From contig JAIUME010000001.1 in the NCBI GenBank assembly GCA_022565695.1, positions 248,001 through 312,000 on the forward strand: a DNA stretch of 64,000 nucleotides, written 5' to 3'. A model generated the notes under the pieces. That model was not told the DNA's origin. It did no database searches and saw only the letters and a list, made by a program, of their open reading frames with translations. The stretch's first letter is position 1, and the number at the start of each line of letters is the position of its first letter. This DNA comes from Alcanivorax sp. GTDB taxonomy: Bacteria > Pseudomonadota > Gammaproteobacteria > Pseudomonadales > Alcanivoracaceae. Below are positions 32,150 through 40,744 of this stretch, one piece after another. The position numbers were made by a program, and so were the translations under genes.

Positions 32150-33416
32150 TCTGCTGATTCGCAAGGCACGGGTGATAGACCCGGCCACCGGTCGTGATGA
32201 AGTCGCCGACCTGCTGATCGAAGGCGGTCGCCTGACCCGCATTGGCGCCAGCCTCGACGCCCCCGGCGCAGAGCTGTTTGATGCCGAGGGGCTGTGGCTG
32301 TTGCCGGGCCTGGTGGACAGCTGTGTGCGTCTGCCCGAACCCGGCAACCACCGCCGTGGCAGCCTGCACAGTGAAACCCGTGCGGCAGCCAGCGGTGGCA
32401 TTACTCATCTCTGCGCCGCGCCGGATACCGATCCGGTGATCGACAGCGCCGCTGTGGTGCGGCTGATCCGTGACCGCGCCATGCGCGCCGGCTTTGCCCG
32501 GGTGCTGCCCATCGCGGCACTGACCCAGGGCCTGGAAGGCAGTCAGCTGGCGGAAATGGCGACGCTGAAAGACGTTGGCTGCATCGCCGTCAGCAATGCC
32601 GGGCATCGGGTGCAGGATGCGCTGGTGCTCAAACGCAGCCTGGAGTACGCCGCGACCTTTGATTTGCCGGTGATCTTCCGCCCGCAGGATTCGGCGCTGA
32701 GCGCCGGCGGCTGTGTCCACGAAGGCCCTGTGGCAGCCCGACTCGGTCTGCCCGGTATTCCCGCCGTGGCAGAGACCGTCGACCTGGCCCGCGCCTTGCT
32801 GCTGGTGGAAGCCACCGGCGTACGCGCCCATTTCCATCAGATCAGCTGCGCCGCCAGCGTCGCCCTGCTGCGCCACGCCCGCGCCCAGGGCTTGCCGGTA
32901 ACCGCCGATGTGAGCATTCACCATCTGTTGCTGGATGAGAGTGCCATCGAGGGTTTCAACAGTTTCTGCCACATCAGCCCGCCGTTGCGCAGCCGCGCTG
33001 ACCGCGATGCGCTGATCCAGGGCGTGATCGACGGCACCCTGGATGCCATCAGCTCACAGCACACACCGCTGGGCTCGTCCGCCAAGCTGGCGCCGTTCCC
33101 CTCCACCCGACCGGGTATTTCCGGGCTGGATACGCTGCTATCGCTGACCCTGGAACTGGTTCAGCGAGACCAGATTCCCCTGCGCCGCGCCATTGATGCC
33201 CTGACCGCCGCCCCGGCCCGTTGTCTGGGCCTGAATGCCGGACGCCTGGAAGACGGCCGCCTGGCCAGCCTGTGCATCGTCGACCCTACCGCCAGCCGCC
33301 TGCCCGGTGAGGACTGGCTCTCCGCCGGCCGCAATTCTCCCTGGCTGGATACCGAACTCCCCGGCGTGGTGCGTCTGACCGTATGCGAAGGCAAGGTCAC
33401 CTGGCTGTCGGATTGA
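32133..33416 (+). CDS. Dihydroorotase-like protein PyrC', catalytically inactive partner of PyrB
   Basis: The 427-residue product is a dihydroorotase homologue of the amidohydrolase superfamily. The first zinc motif, normally D-x-H-x-H followed by R-E-P-G, reads [10 protein letters not shown] here, so both His ligands are gone. Later His positions are also changed, while the fold ([41 protein letters not shown]) is kept. Such a protein is known from P. aeruginosa and P. putida as an inactive structural subunit needed for assembly of the aspartate transcarbamoylase. The start ATG at 32133 has GGAGG upstream and overlaps pyrB by 17 bp. An active dihydroorotase must be coded elsewhere. Confidence 0.9.
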   Translation: MQPRADLLIRKARVIDPATGRDEVADLLIEGGRLTRIGASLDAPGAELFDAEGLWLLPGLVDSCVRLPEPGNHRRGSLHSETRAAASGGITHLCAAPDTDPVIDSAAVVRLIRDRAMRAGFARVLPIAALTQGLEGSQLAEMATLKDVGCIAVSNAGHRVQDALVLKRSLEYAATFDLPVIFRPQDSALSAGGCVHEGPVAARLGLPGIPAVAETVDLARALLLVEATGVRAHFHQISCAASVALLRHARAQGLPVTADVSIHHLLLDESAIEGFNSFCHISPPLRSRADRDALIQGVIDGTLDAISSQHTPLGSSAKLAPFPSTRPGISGLDTLLSLTLELVQRDQIPLRRAIDALTAAPARCLGLNAGRLEDGRLASLCIVDPTASRLPGEDWLSAGRNSPWLDTELPGVVRLTVCEGKVTWLSD

Positions 33417-33436
33417 AAACGCCGCGCCAAACCCTT

Positions 33437-34468
33437 TTATATAAACGTCTGGCACAAACGTCTGGTCAGTAGCTCCGCGCTTTCCGATGGCACCCGACTC
33501 ACATTCTGCCCTGCCCAAAGCGGCGAGAAATCGCCACTCCCTGTGGCTTCGGCCGTCTGGCGCAGTGGTGTTATGGCTGTACTGGCCAACGGAAACGCTG
33601 GCGGCAAGGTGCTTATCGGGCCGAGCTCGCGCATCAGGCGGTTGATGATGCCGCGTGCCGGGCGGCCGCTGAACAGATTGGTGAGGGCGGTCTGTTGTGC
33701 TGCAGGGCTGTCGAGCGCCTCACGATGTACCGCGCTGGTGGTCGCCTCCGGACAGCGCAGGTAGGCGGTGCCGACCTGTACAGCGCTGGCGCCCCGGTCC
33801 AGCGCGGCCCGCACACCGGCGGCATCGGCGATGCCACCGGCGGCGATGACCGGGATATCGACCGCAGCAAGCACCGCCTGCAGTAACGTCATGGTGTCCT
33901 GCTGCGTGTCGAGATCCTCCGTGAGAAACATACCGCGATGGCCGCCGGCCTCCAGCCCCTGGGCGATGATGGCATCCGCACCATTTGCCTGTAACCAGCG
34001 CGCCTCGTCTACGGTGGTAGCCGTGGACAGCACCAGAGAGCCCCATCGCTTGACGCGGGCCAGCAACGCGGGCGCTGGCAGGCCGAAGTGGAAACTGACG
34101 ACCGGCGGCGCGAAGGGCTCAACGATATCGGCAATGGCGTCGCTGAAGGGTTGCCGCAAGGGCTGCTCGGGGATGGCAGCGGGGTCGAGACCGAGTTCAG
34201 CGTAATAGGGCGCCAGGACATCTCGCCAGGCCGTTTCATCCGTGGCCGACGGCGGGGTATGGCAAAAGAAGTTGACGTTGAAGCGCCCTGGCGCCTCGCT
34301 CAGCTGCTTCAGGTTCTGTTGTAGCGCAGCTGCCGAGAGCATCGCGCAGGGCAGTGACCCGAGCCCACCGGCACGCATGACTGCCATCGCCAGCTGTGCA
34401 TCCTGCGAACCCGCCATGGGCGCCTGAATGACCGGCAGGCGACAACCGGCAAATCCCTCATACGTCAT
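33437..34468 (-). CDS. Nitronate monooxygenase-family FMN oxidoreductase
   Basis: The 343-residue product has the NMO/2-nitropropane dioxygenase TIM-barrel features: IQAPMAGSQDAQLAMAV, FNVNFFCHTPP, VVSFHFGLP, and the FMN-site GADAIIAQGLEAGGHRGMF, whose His is the catalytic base in class I nitronate monooxygenases. PVIAAGGIADAAGV and AVQVGTAYLRCPEA follow. It oxidises alkyl nitronates or an analogous substrate. The start is the ATG at 34468 (MTYEGFAG), with AGAGG 9 bp upstream; the frame extends to 34528. Its 3' end lies in a 13 bp tandem duplication. It converges with pyrC'. Confidence 0.88.
   Translation of the reverse strand: MTYEGFAGCRLPVIQAPMAGSQDAQLAMAVMRAGGLGSLPCAMLSAAALQQNLKQLSEAPGRFNVNFFCHTPPSATDETAWRDVLAPYYAELGLDPAAIPEQPLRQPFSDAIADIVEPFAPPVVSFHFGLPAPALLARVKRWGSLVLSTATTVDEARWLQANGADAIIAQGLEAGGHRGMFLTEDLDTQQDTMTLLQAVLAAVDIPVIAAGGIADAAGVRAALDRGASAVQVGTAYLRCPEATTSAVHREALDSPAAQQTALTNLFSGRPARGIINRLMRELGPISTLPPAFPLASTAITPLRQTAEATGSGDFSPLWAGQNVSRVPSESAELLTRRLCQTFI
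33441..33466. repeat. 13 bp tandem duplication at the 3' end of the nitronate monooxygenase-like gene
   Basis: ATAAACGTCTGGC at 33441 and ACAAACGTCTGGT at 33454 are tandem copies differing at two bases. They code for the last residues (RRLCQTFI) before the stop at 33437. The unit is not a multiple of three, so the duplication must have changed the frame of the C-terminus or the stop position. Confidence 0.8.
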
Positions 34469-34655
34469 CGTTAACACCTCTTGCTCGCCATCCGCCCGGC
34501 GCTGTCGGCCGCCTTCTGACTTTGTCATGTGAGCGTGCCCTTTTTCGACGCCTGTTATTCACGGCATCTTCACCATACGGTCAATGTACTCCTGCACGCT
34601 CGTACCCGGACTGATCTTCAACTCATTCGCTTATCAGCATTCGGGGAACCATGTG

Positions 34656-36647
34656 ATGCGTACTCTAACAACTACCGGGGCGGGCGCCTTGCTGTCGCTC
34701 GTGCTACCCCTATTATTGTCCGGCTGCGGTGGCAGCAGCTCATCCGGCAACAATGCGCCGCCCGAGCCGACACCTCCCGCCACACTGCGTGTCGGCACCC
34801 TGCCCGATACTCAGGGTGATGGCCCCAACGTGGCGGTCCACGCCATGGATGCGGTACTCAGACGGCATCAGGAGATGGGCGCGGACGTGGTCATCGCCGT
34901 AGGCGATCTCACCAACAACGGCACGCCGGAAGAGTTCGCCCAGTGGCGGGCTGTCGCCGACATCTACCGCGAGGCCGGCATGGAAATTCTGCCGCTGATG
35001 GGTAACCACGAAGACAGCTGGGCACATACCACCCGATGGATCGATGCCATGCGCCCGTACATCCCGGCAGACGCTCATCACATGCCGTATGCCGAGTTCC
35101 TCAACTATTCAGTGGTGCGCAGCAACGTATTGATCATAAATATTCGCTATTGGGGCCTGGCTGGCGCCTTCCCCTGGATTCGTGACACGGTGGCGCGTCA
35201 TCGCCACGAGGTCGATCACATTCTCATCTCCAGCCATGACGGACTGATCGGTGCCAAGTATGGTCAGGTACGCGAACAGATCGTCAGTGGCCAGAAAGGC
35301 GAGAACGGTCTGATTGATCAGTACGACGAGATTCGCCGTCTCTTTGTGGACAACGATGTGATCTGGCTGCAGGGGCACGAGCATCAATATCAGCGCAGTG
35401 TGGTACGCGGGCCTTTCACCGCAGTGAATAAATCGCTGCCCACCAACGTGACCTATGCGGACGCCACCGAGCCGGCCAGCCGATCCTGGACGGAAACCGG
35501 CGGCAACTACCGACTGCCTTATTACACCCAGATCATGTCAGGCAATGCGTCCTACAAGGGCTACGAGCTGCGCTGGGGCGAAAGTGAGCTGGTGCAACGC
35601 ATCATCCTGCACAAGTCCAATTCCATGCGTGATGGCTCAACTGCCTACGACGTGCACGCCGCCATGCTGACCTTTAACGGGCCACGGGTTGATTACCAGG
35701 CCTGGTATGCCGAGCATACGCTGCAGAATGATCTGGCCGGACCGGGTGAACTGGCCAACCCGACATGGACGCTGTTCGACCGTTTCAGCCGCACCACGGA
35801 TCGTTGCGAAAAAATTGTCTACCCCAACAGCATCCCGGTGGGCACTCGCCCGGTGCTGGACCATGACCCCACCTACCGGACGCCGGAATGTCGGGGCCCG
35901 GATGGCGCCATCGCACGTCTGGAAGCGGGCACCAACAATATTTTCAATCGGGTGGATTCCACCACACGCACTATGGGCTATACCCCGGACTGGAGCCGCG
36001 CTGAATCCACCATGGATCTGCTGCGTCTGACTTACCAGTATTTGTATCAGTACCATCAGGCCTGGACACCCAACCTGAATGGCAACCAGCGCGCTGTCCC
36101 TGATGGCGAGCAGGTCCGGGTGCCTGAGACCACCATCGACACCAAAAAGCATGTCACGTTGAGCTGGCTGCCAGCACAGCCGGGCACCGCCTCCAGCGTG
36201 CTGATGGTCAGCGGGACAGGAGGCCAGAACGGCATCTACACCAACGCCTGGGGCGGGCTCAAGGACATCGAGGGCGACAGCGGTTTGCCGGGCAGCCAGC
36301 CAGATGGCTCCGCGAAGTCACCACACACCCTGCCCGACCAGGCGACGCGCAGCTGGGATCTGCACGAGGCACCCACGGACAATTTCGCCCTGAGCTTCAG
36401 CGTACCGAATGCGCTCATTGGTGCGAACCTGACATTGGGCGTGCTGACCGATGAGGGCTGGCAACCCGCCGCCTCCGCAAACTGCATCGTCCAGGCCGCC
36501 TTTCATGAGGCGTGGCTTGATGGCGGTGCACCGCGCGATCCTGCCTGTACGGACCAGCCGTTGGTGGGATTCGATGACACGGCCGACCAGCACCTCTGGT
36601 GGATGGTGACGAACCGTGACCTGGAAGTTGCCCTGCTGTCTCGTTGA
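34656..36647 (+). CDS. Lipoprotein, metallophosphoesterase (calcineurin-like)
   Basis: The 663-residue product begins with a lipoprotein signal (LLSLVLPLLLSGCGGSSSSG). The phosphoesterase domain shows the metal ligands: GTLPDTQGDG (motif I, usually GDxH but changed here), AVGDLTNNGTPEEF (GDxxxx), MGNHEDSWAHTTRW (GNHE), ISSHDGLIGAKYGQ, and WLQGHEHQYQRSVV (GHxH). The C-terminal 250 residues are of unknown type. The start ATG at 34656 is supported by the signal peptide and GGGGAA; the frame extends to 34584. It is probably anchored to the outer membrane or inner membrane facing the periplasm. Substrate unknown. Divergent from the nitronate monooxygenase-like gene. Confidence 0.85.
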   Translation: MRTLTTTGAGALLSLVLPLLLSGCGGSSSSGNNAPPEPTPPATLRVGTLPDTQGDGPNVAVHAMDAVLRRHQEMGADVVIAVGDLTNNGTPEEFAQWRAVADIYREAGMEILPLMGNHEDSWAHTTRWIDAMRPYIPADAHHMPYAEFLNYSVVRSNVLIINIRYWGLAGAFPWIRDTVARHRHEVDHILISSHDGLIGAKYGQVREQIVSGQKGENGLIDQYDEIRRLFVDNDVIWLQGHEHQYQRSVVRGPFTAVNKSLPTNVTYADATEPASRSWTETGGNYRLPYYTQIMSGNASYKGYELRWGESELVQRIILHKSNSMRDGSTAYDVHAAMLTFNGPRVDYQAWYAEHTLQNDLAGPGELANPTWTLFDRFSRTTDRCEKIVYPNSIPVGTRPVLDHDPTYRTPECRGPDGAIARLEAGTNNIFNRVDSTTRTMGYTPDWSRAESTMDLLRLTYQYLYQYHQAWTPNLNGNQRAVPDGEQVRVPETTIDTKKHVTLSWLPAQPGTASSVLMVSGTGGQNGIYTNAWGGLKDIEGDSGLPGSQPDGSAKSPHTLPDQATRSWDLHEAPTDNFALSFSVPNALIGANLTLGVLTDEGWQPAASANCIVQAAFHEAWLDGGAPRDPACTDQPLVGFDDTADQHLWWMVTNRDLEVALLSR

Positions 36648-36666
36648 CCCCCTGCTATCTCGTTGA
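36632..36666. repeat. 19 bp-spaced tandem duplication across the stop of the phosphoesterase gene
   Basis: CCTGCTGTCTCGTTGA at 36632 recurs with one change as CCTGCTATCTCGTTGA at 36651. The first holds the last codons (LLSR) and the stop; the second is a copy of the gene end outside the gene. Confidence 0.88.
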
Positions 36667-36672
36667 ACGAAT

Positions 36673-36704
36673 GTTGCCCCCGCGCGCGGATCTGCGGGGG
36701 TAAC
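36673..36704 (+). terminator. Hairpin after the phosphoesterase gene, candidate terminator
   Basis: GTTGCCCCCGC and GCGGGGGTAAC form an 11 bp stem with one G-T pair around a 10-base loop, 26 bp after the stop at 36647. No run of T follows, so it is at best an imperfect intrinsic terminator or an RNA-stabilising hairpin. Confidence 0.45.
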
Positions 36705-36787
36705 ATCACCGGCCACACCCATCACAAGACCCGCACCGCCTCACTCCACTTACAGATTGACGCATCAGTCCGCTTGTTACCGGGTGG

Positions 36788-39754
36788 ATGAATCTGCTTT
36801 CATGGAGCCGGCCACCTCCCGACTTGCCGGAAGCTCCCGTTATGCAGGCTCCAGAGCCGTCACCTTTGAAACAGTCCCTTCAGGAGACACACCTGCTACT
36901 GGCGGATCAGCCCGGTCTGGGCCTTCTGCTGGTCATATTCCTGCTCGGCATGCTGCTGTATCGCATGGTCAGTCGCGCTCGCCGGCTGCCGCTGGCACAG
37001 GCCCGGCAAGCACAGCATGAAGCCCTGTTGACCCTGAACCACATCAACAGCCTGACAACACGCAACATTGATGACCGGCTGACCGAAGCACTGAGCCTGG
37101 GGCGCCAATACCTGCAACTCGACAACGGCATCATCAGCAGTGTGCATGGACAGGATTACCGGGTGATCTCCCACGTGTCGTCGGCCACCCCCATAGCGCG
37201 CGGTGAAAGCTTCCCGCTTGGCGAGACTTACTGCTCTATTACCTTGAAGAACGGCGGCGTCACTGCCATCAGCCACATGGCAGCCTCTGAGTATACCGGG
37301 CACCCCTGCTACAAGGGGTTTGCCCTGGAATCCTACATCGGCGTGCCGTTGAAGGTCGGCGGGCGCCCTTACGGCACCCTCGCCTTTTTCTCTCAGCAGC
37401 GCCGCAAGAAACCTTTCAGTGCCCAGGATCGCGAATTCGTCGTGCTGATGGCCAACTGGGTGTCATCGTCCATCGAGCTGAAACTGGCCGACGAAAAGGA
37501 ACTGCAATCCAATGCCAAGCTGGAGAAGCTGACCAATCATGTACCGGGTATGGTGTACCAGTATGTGCGAGACCAGGATGGCAAAGGGTTCTTCCCCTAT
37601 GTGAGCGCCGTCGTGCGCGATATCTATAGCGAAATACCTGACAATCTGCGTTTCAGCGACCAGCCCGTAATACGCAATATTCACCCGGCAGATCTTGAAA
37701 AGGTCTTGTCCTCCATTAGCGAATCAGGTGAAACGTTAACGCCCTGGCGTTGTGAGTATCGCTATTTCCATGCACGCAAGGGGCTGATCTGGCTGGAAGG
37801 CCATGCCAATCCGGAACGGCTGCATAACGGTTCGGTACTCTGGCATGGCGTCATTACCGACATCTCCAGCCGCAAGCGCATGGAACTGAATCTGCAGGGC
37901 GAGAAAACACGCCTGCAGAGCATCATAGACAGCACCGCCATCGGCACCTGGGAATGGAATATCGCCACCGGCATCGCGATTTTCAATGCACGCTGGGCGG
38001 CCATGATCGGTTATACGCTGGAAGAGCTGGCGCCCACGACGCTGCCTAACTGGCTGTCACTGATTCACCCGGACGACCGGCGCGCTTGCGAAAGTGCCAT
38101 GAACGATCACGTCAAGGGCCTCACGCAGCGTTTCGATTTTCGTTATCGCATACGGCACAAGTCAGGGCACTGGCTATGGGTGCATGATCGCGGGCAGGTC
38201 ATGTCGTGGTCGGACACCGGCAAGCCGCTGTTAATGTTCGGCACCCATGCGGACATCACCCATAGCGTGGAAACCCAGGAAGCACTGGCGGAAAGTGATT
38301 CGCGTTTTCGCAGTATTCTGTCCAGCTTGCCGGGCACTGTTTATCGATGCCGTCATGATGACAGACGTACCATTCACTATGTCAGCGAGCGCATCAGCGA
38401 TCTGACCGGTTATACAGCCGAGGAGTTGCTCGAAGAGAAGAATGCATCGCTGGATGCACTGATCCTGCCGGAGGACCTGCCACAACTCAACGGCATCAGT
38501 GACGCACTGAGCAGCAAACGGCCCTACGAAATATTCTACCGTTTGCGGCACAAGGATGGTTCGACGGTATGGATTCAGGACAAGGGTTCTCTGAGCTACG
38601 ACAGCAAGCGACGCACACAGTGGCTTGATGGGTTCATGTGGGATATCACCGACCGCAAGATTCTGACAGAACAGCTTGCCGAAAGTGAGCAGCGCTTTGA
38701 GGGCGCGTTTGAAACTGCGCCTCAAGGGATGGCCATCATTCGGCATGATGGCCGCTGGCTGGATATGAATACGGCACTTTGCACCATGCTCGGATATGAT
38801 CGCGCCGACCTGATGGGCGGCCACCACCGCGATCTGACACACCCGGAAGACAGAGACGCCGAACGCACACAGATCGAGGCCCTGCTGGCCGGCCACACCA
38901 GCGCCTTCCAGATCAAAAAACGCATGCTGCACAAACGTGGCCATGAAATCTGGGTACTGGAAAGTGTATCGCTGGTTTACGATGCCAACGACAAACCCAG
39001 CTACAAGATCGCCATCTTCCAGGACATTTCTGAAGAGATGCGCACTGATATTCTCAAGCGCAATTTCGTGTCGACGGTCAGCCATGAGCTACGCACACCC
39101 CTGACGGCCATCTTCGGCTCCCTGGGGCTGGTCACCAAGGGTGCACTGGGCGAGTTGTCACCGCAGATCCAGAAGATTCTCACCATTGCCTACAATAATG
39201 CAGAGCGCCTTATTACGCTGATTAATGATCTGCTGGATATGGAGAAGCTGATTTCCGGCAATGTCGACATCAATATCAGCAACGTCGACGGCCCACACGC
39301 CCTGCAGGAAGCCATGGAGGCCAACGCCAGCTACGGGGAGCAATATGGTGTGCAGTTTGTCCTGGGCAGCGTTACACCGCTCACGCTGCTGGCGGACAAA
39401 TCCAAACTGCATCAAGTGCTTGCCAATCTGCTCTCCAATGCTGCCAAATTTTCCCGCGCCGGCGGCAGCGTCACCCTGTCTCTTGCCAGAGACGGCGACA
39501 CGGCCGTGATCGCCATCGCCGACACCGGCGAGGGCATCCCCACCGCATTTCATCACAAGGTGTTCGAAAAATTCAGTCAGGCAGACAGCTCTGACATCAA
39601 GAAGAAGGGCGGCACAGGTCTTGGCCTGGCCATTTCACGGGAGCTGGTGGACAAGATGCAGGGACGTATCTGGTTCGAGAGTATGGTCGATCAGGGCAGC
39701 ACTTTTTATGTTGCGCTGCCGCTGGCCGAGCAGCAAGGCGAAGCCACGTCCTGA
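36788..39754 (+). CDS. Multi-PAS sensor histidine kinase with GAF domain
   Basis: The 988-residue protein has one N-terminal membrane anchor (about 44-62, GLGLLLVIFLLGMLLYRMVS) and then a GAF domain (about 68-215, with SFPLGETYCSITLKNGGV) and four PAS domains with PAC tails (about 225-350, 365-490, 500-620 and 630-745). A HisKA domain (about 757-825) has the phospho-accepting His in STVSHELRTPLTAIFG near residue 766, and an ATPase domain ends the protein (NLLSNAAKFSRAGG, IADTGEGIPTAFHHKVFEKF, GGTGLGLAISRELVD). It has no receiver domain and no response-regulator gene is next to it, so it is an orphan. Signal unknown. The ATG at 36788 is weakly supported (GGGTGG). Confidence 0.9.
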   Translation: MNLLSWSRPPPDLPEAPVMQAPEPSPLKQSLQETHLLLADQPGLGLLLVIFLLGMLLYRMVSRARRLPLAQARQAQHEALLTLNHINSLTTRNIDDRLTEALSLGRQYLQLDNGIISSVHGQDYRVISHVSSATPIARGESFPLGETYCSITLKNGGVTAISHMAASEYTGHPCYKGFALESYIGVPLKVGGRPYGTLAFFSQQRRKKPFSAQDREFVVLMANWVSSSIELKLADEKELQSNAKLEKLTNHVPGMVYQYVRDQDGKGFFPYVSAVVRDIYSEIPDNLRFSDQPVIRNIHPADLEKVLSSISESGETLTPWRCEYRYFHARKGLIWLEGHANPERLHNGSVLWHGVITDISSRKRMELNLQGEKTRLQSIIDSTAIGTWEWNIATGIAIFNARWAAMIGYTLEELAPTTLPNWLSLIHPDDRRACESAMNDHVKGLTQRFDFRYRIRHKSGHWLWVHDRGQVMSWSDTGKPLLMFGTHADITHSVETQEALAESDSRFRSILSSLPGTVYRCRHDDRRTIHYVSERISDLTGYTAEELLEEKNASLDALILPEDLPQLNGISDALSSKRPYEIFYRLRHKDGSTVWIQDKGSLSYDSKRRTQWLDGFMWDITDRKILTEQLAESEQRFEGAFETAPQGMAIIRHDGRWLDMNTALCTMLGYDRADLMGGHHRDLTHPEDRDAERTQIEALLAGHTSAFQIKKRMLHKRGHEIWVLESVSLVYDANDKPSYKIAIFQDISEEMRTDILKRNFVSTVSHELRTPLTAIFGSLGLVTKGALGELSPQIQKILTIAYNNAERLITLINDLLDMEKLISGNVDINISNVDGPHALQEAMEANASYGEQYGVQFVLGSVTPLTLLADKSKLHQVLANLLSNAAKFSRAGGSVTLSLARDGDTAVIAIADTGEGIPTAFHHKVFEKFSQADSSDIKKKGGTGLGLAISRELVDKMQGRIWFESMVDQGSTFYVALPLAEQQGEATS

Positions 39755-39789
39755 GGCTCGCCCTGCCGCTGCGCTCCGGGCCTGCACGG

Positions 39790-40374
39790 TCAGCCCGGCG
39801 GATACTTCGACAGCATTTCCGTGATCAGGCTATCGATCAAATCCTCTCTGCGTTCGGTGGACATGCTTTCGGTAAGGTTACGCCGACCGGCGCCGCGCCA
39901 GATCGCCCGACGCTCTTGCGGGGTCACGAATTCGACCACCAGCTTGCCTTCCTTGATCTGTCGCGAATCCGGCGCGGTGGCAAGACCAAGCCCCAGATTG
40001 TTGCGACCAAAACCGAGACCGTAGCTGAAGCCGCTGGACTGGTTGCGGATTTCCTCGACGATGTCATATCGCACGAGTATGTCAGCCTCATCGATGGGCA
40101 CCTTGCGCATGCCGCGCCGATCCAGCTCGCGGGTCAGGCTGCGCTCGATACGCCCCGCGTCCAGACTCAGATAAGACTGCTCGTCCGTGTGCGGCATGAA
40201 GGCGTAGCTGTTCTGGCCATCAAATGATGCGCCACGATCATGATCCACGGTAACGGTGCTGCACCCGGCGACAAGGAGCAACAACAGACTGGCCACCAGG
40301 GCACGCGCACCGGCAACAGGAGAAAACGTAGAGCCGGCATCAGGCCGGGCATGGCATTGCAGGGACCGGAACAT
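39790..40374 (-). CDS. DUF4136-like lipoprotein
   Basis: The 194-residue product has a lipoprotein signal (ARALVASLLLLLVAGCSTVT, lipid on the Cys) preceded by a Met-rich start, then a DUF4136-type domain: FDGQNSYAFMP, IERSLTRELDRRGMRKVPID, ADILVRYDIVEEIRNQ, and a Gly-rich GFGRNNLGLG stretch, with a conserved RR.LIDSLI.EML end. Family function is unknown. It stands alone after the sensor kinase gene. Confidence 0.78.
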   Translation of the reverse strand: MFRSLQCHARPDAGSTFSPVAGARALVASLLLLLVAGCSTVTVDHDRGASFDGQNSYAFMPHTDEQSYLSLDAGRIERSLTRELDRRGMRKVPIDEADILVRYDIVEEIRNQSSGFSYGLGFGRNNLGLGLATAPDSRQIKEGKLVVEFVTPQERRAIWRGAGRRNLTESMSTERREDLIDSLITEMLSKYPPG

Positions 40375-40507
40375 AACTGTGTACCTCTACCTATGAGTGC
40401 CGTGTTTGTATGTCCTTTAGAGTAGCAGAACACGCGTTTGCTCCCGTGATGGGCACCCCGACCATCAATTTGACGCTTTCCCGGGGCAATTCACCGTGAG
40501 CGTGTCC
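40375..40507. other. Intergenic gap between DUF4136 lipoprotein and DUF1653 genes
   Basis: This 133 bp stretch carries the promoter side of the DUF4136 gene, transcribed leftwards. I see no clear terminator for the rightward-lying DUF1653/LysR pair and no small gene with a ribosome site. Confidence 0.3.
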
Positions 40508-40744
40508 TCACTCCACCGGGGCAAACCGGGGCTGAAGACGGCCTTCACGCTCTATCTGTTCGATAAACATGGCCAGCGGCCGCACCCAGAGCCCGCCCTC
40601 CCCGTACAGGGCACGATAGACCACCTGAGGCTCCAGGCTTTCACTGTGCCGCGCCACCCCGATGACGTCGTACAGGTTGCCCTTGAAATGGCGGTAGATA
40701 CCCGGTGTCAGGGTCGGCAGCGGAGGCAGGTCATGGTCGCTCAT
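40508..40744 (-). CDS. DUF1653-like small protein
   Basis: The 78-residue product contains PGIYRHFKGNLYDVIGVARH and VVYRALYGEGGLWVRPLAMF, the conserved pattern of the DUF1653 family (Y-R-H-F-K-G-x-Y-x-V and Y-x-x-L-Y-G-x-x-x-x-W-x-R). The function is unknown. Its ATG overlaps the LysR-gene stop by four bases, so it is translated from the same message. Confidence 0.85.
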   Translation of the reverse strand: MSDHDLPPLPTLTPGIYRHFKGNLYDVIGVARHSESLEPQVVYRALYGEGGLWVRPLAMFIEQIEREGRLQPRFAPVE

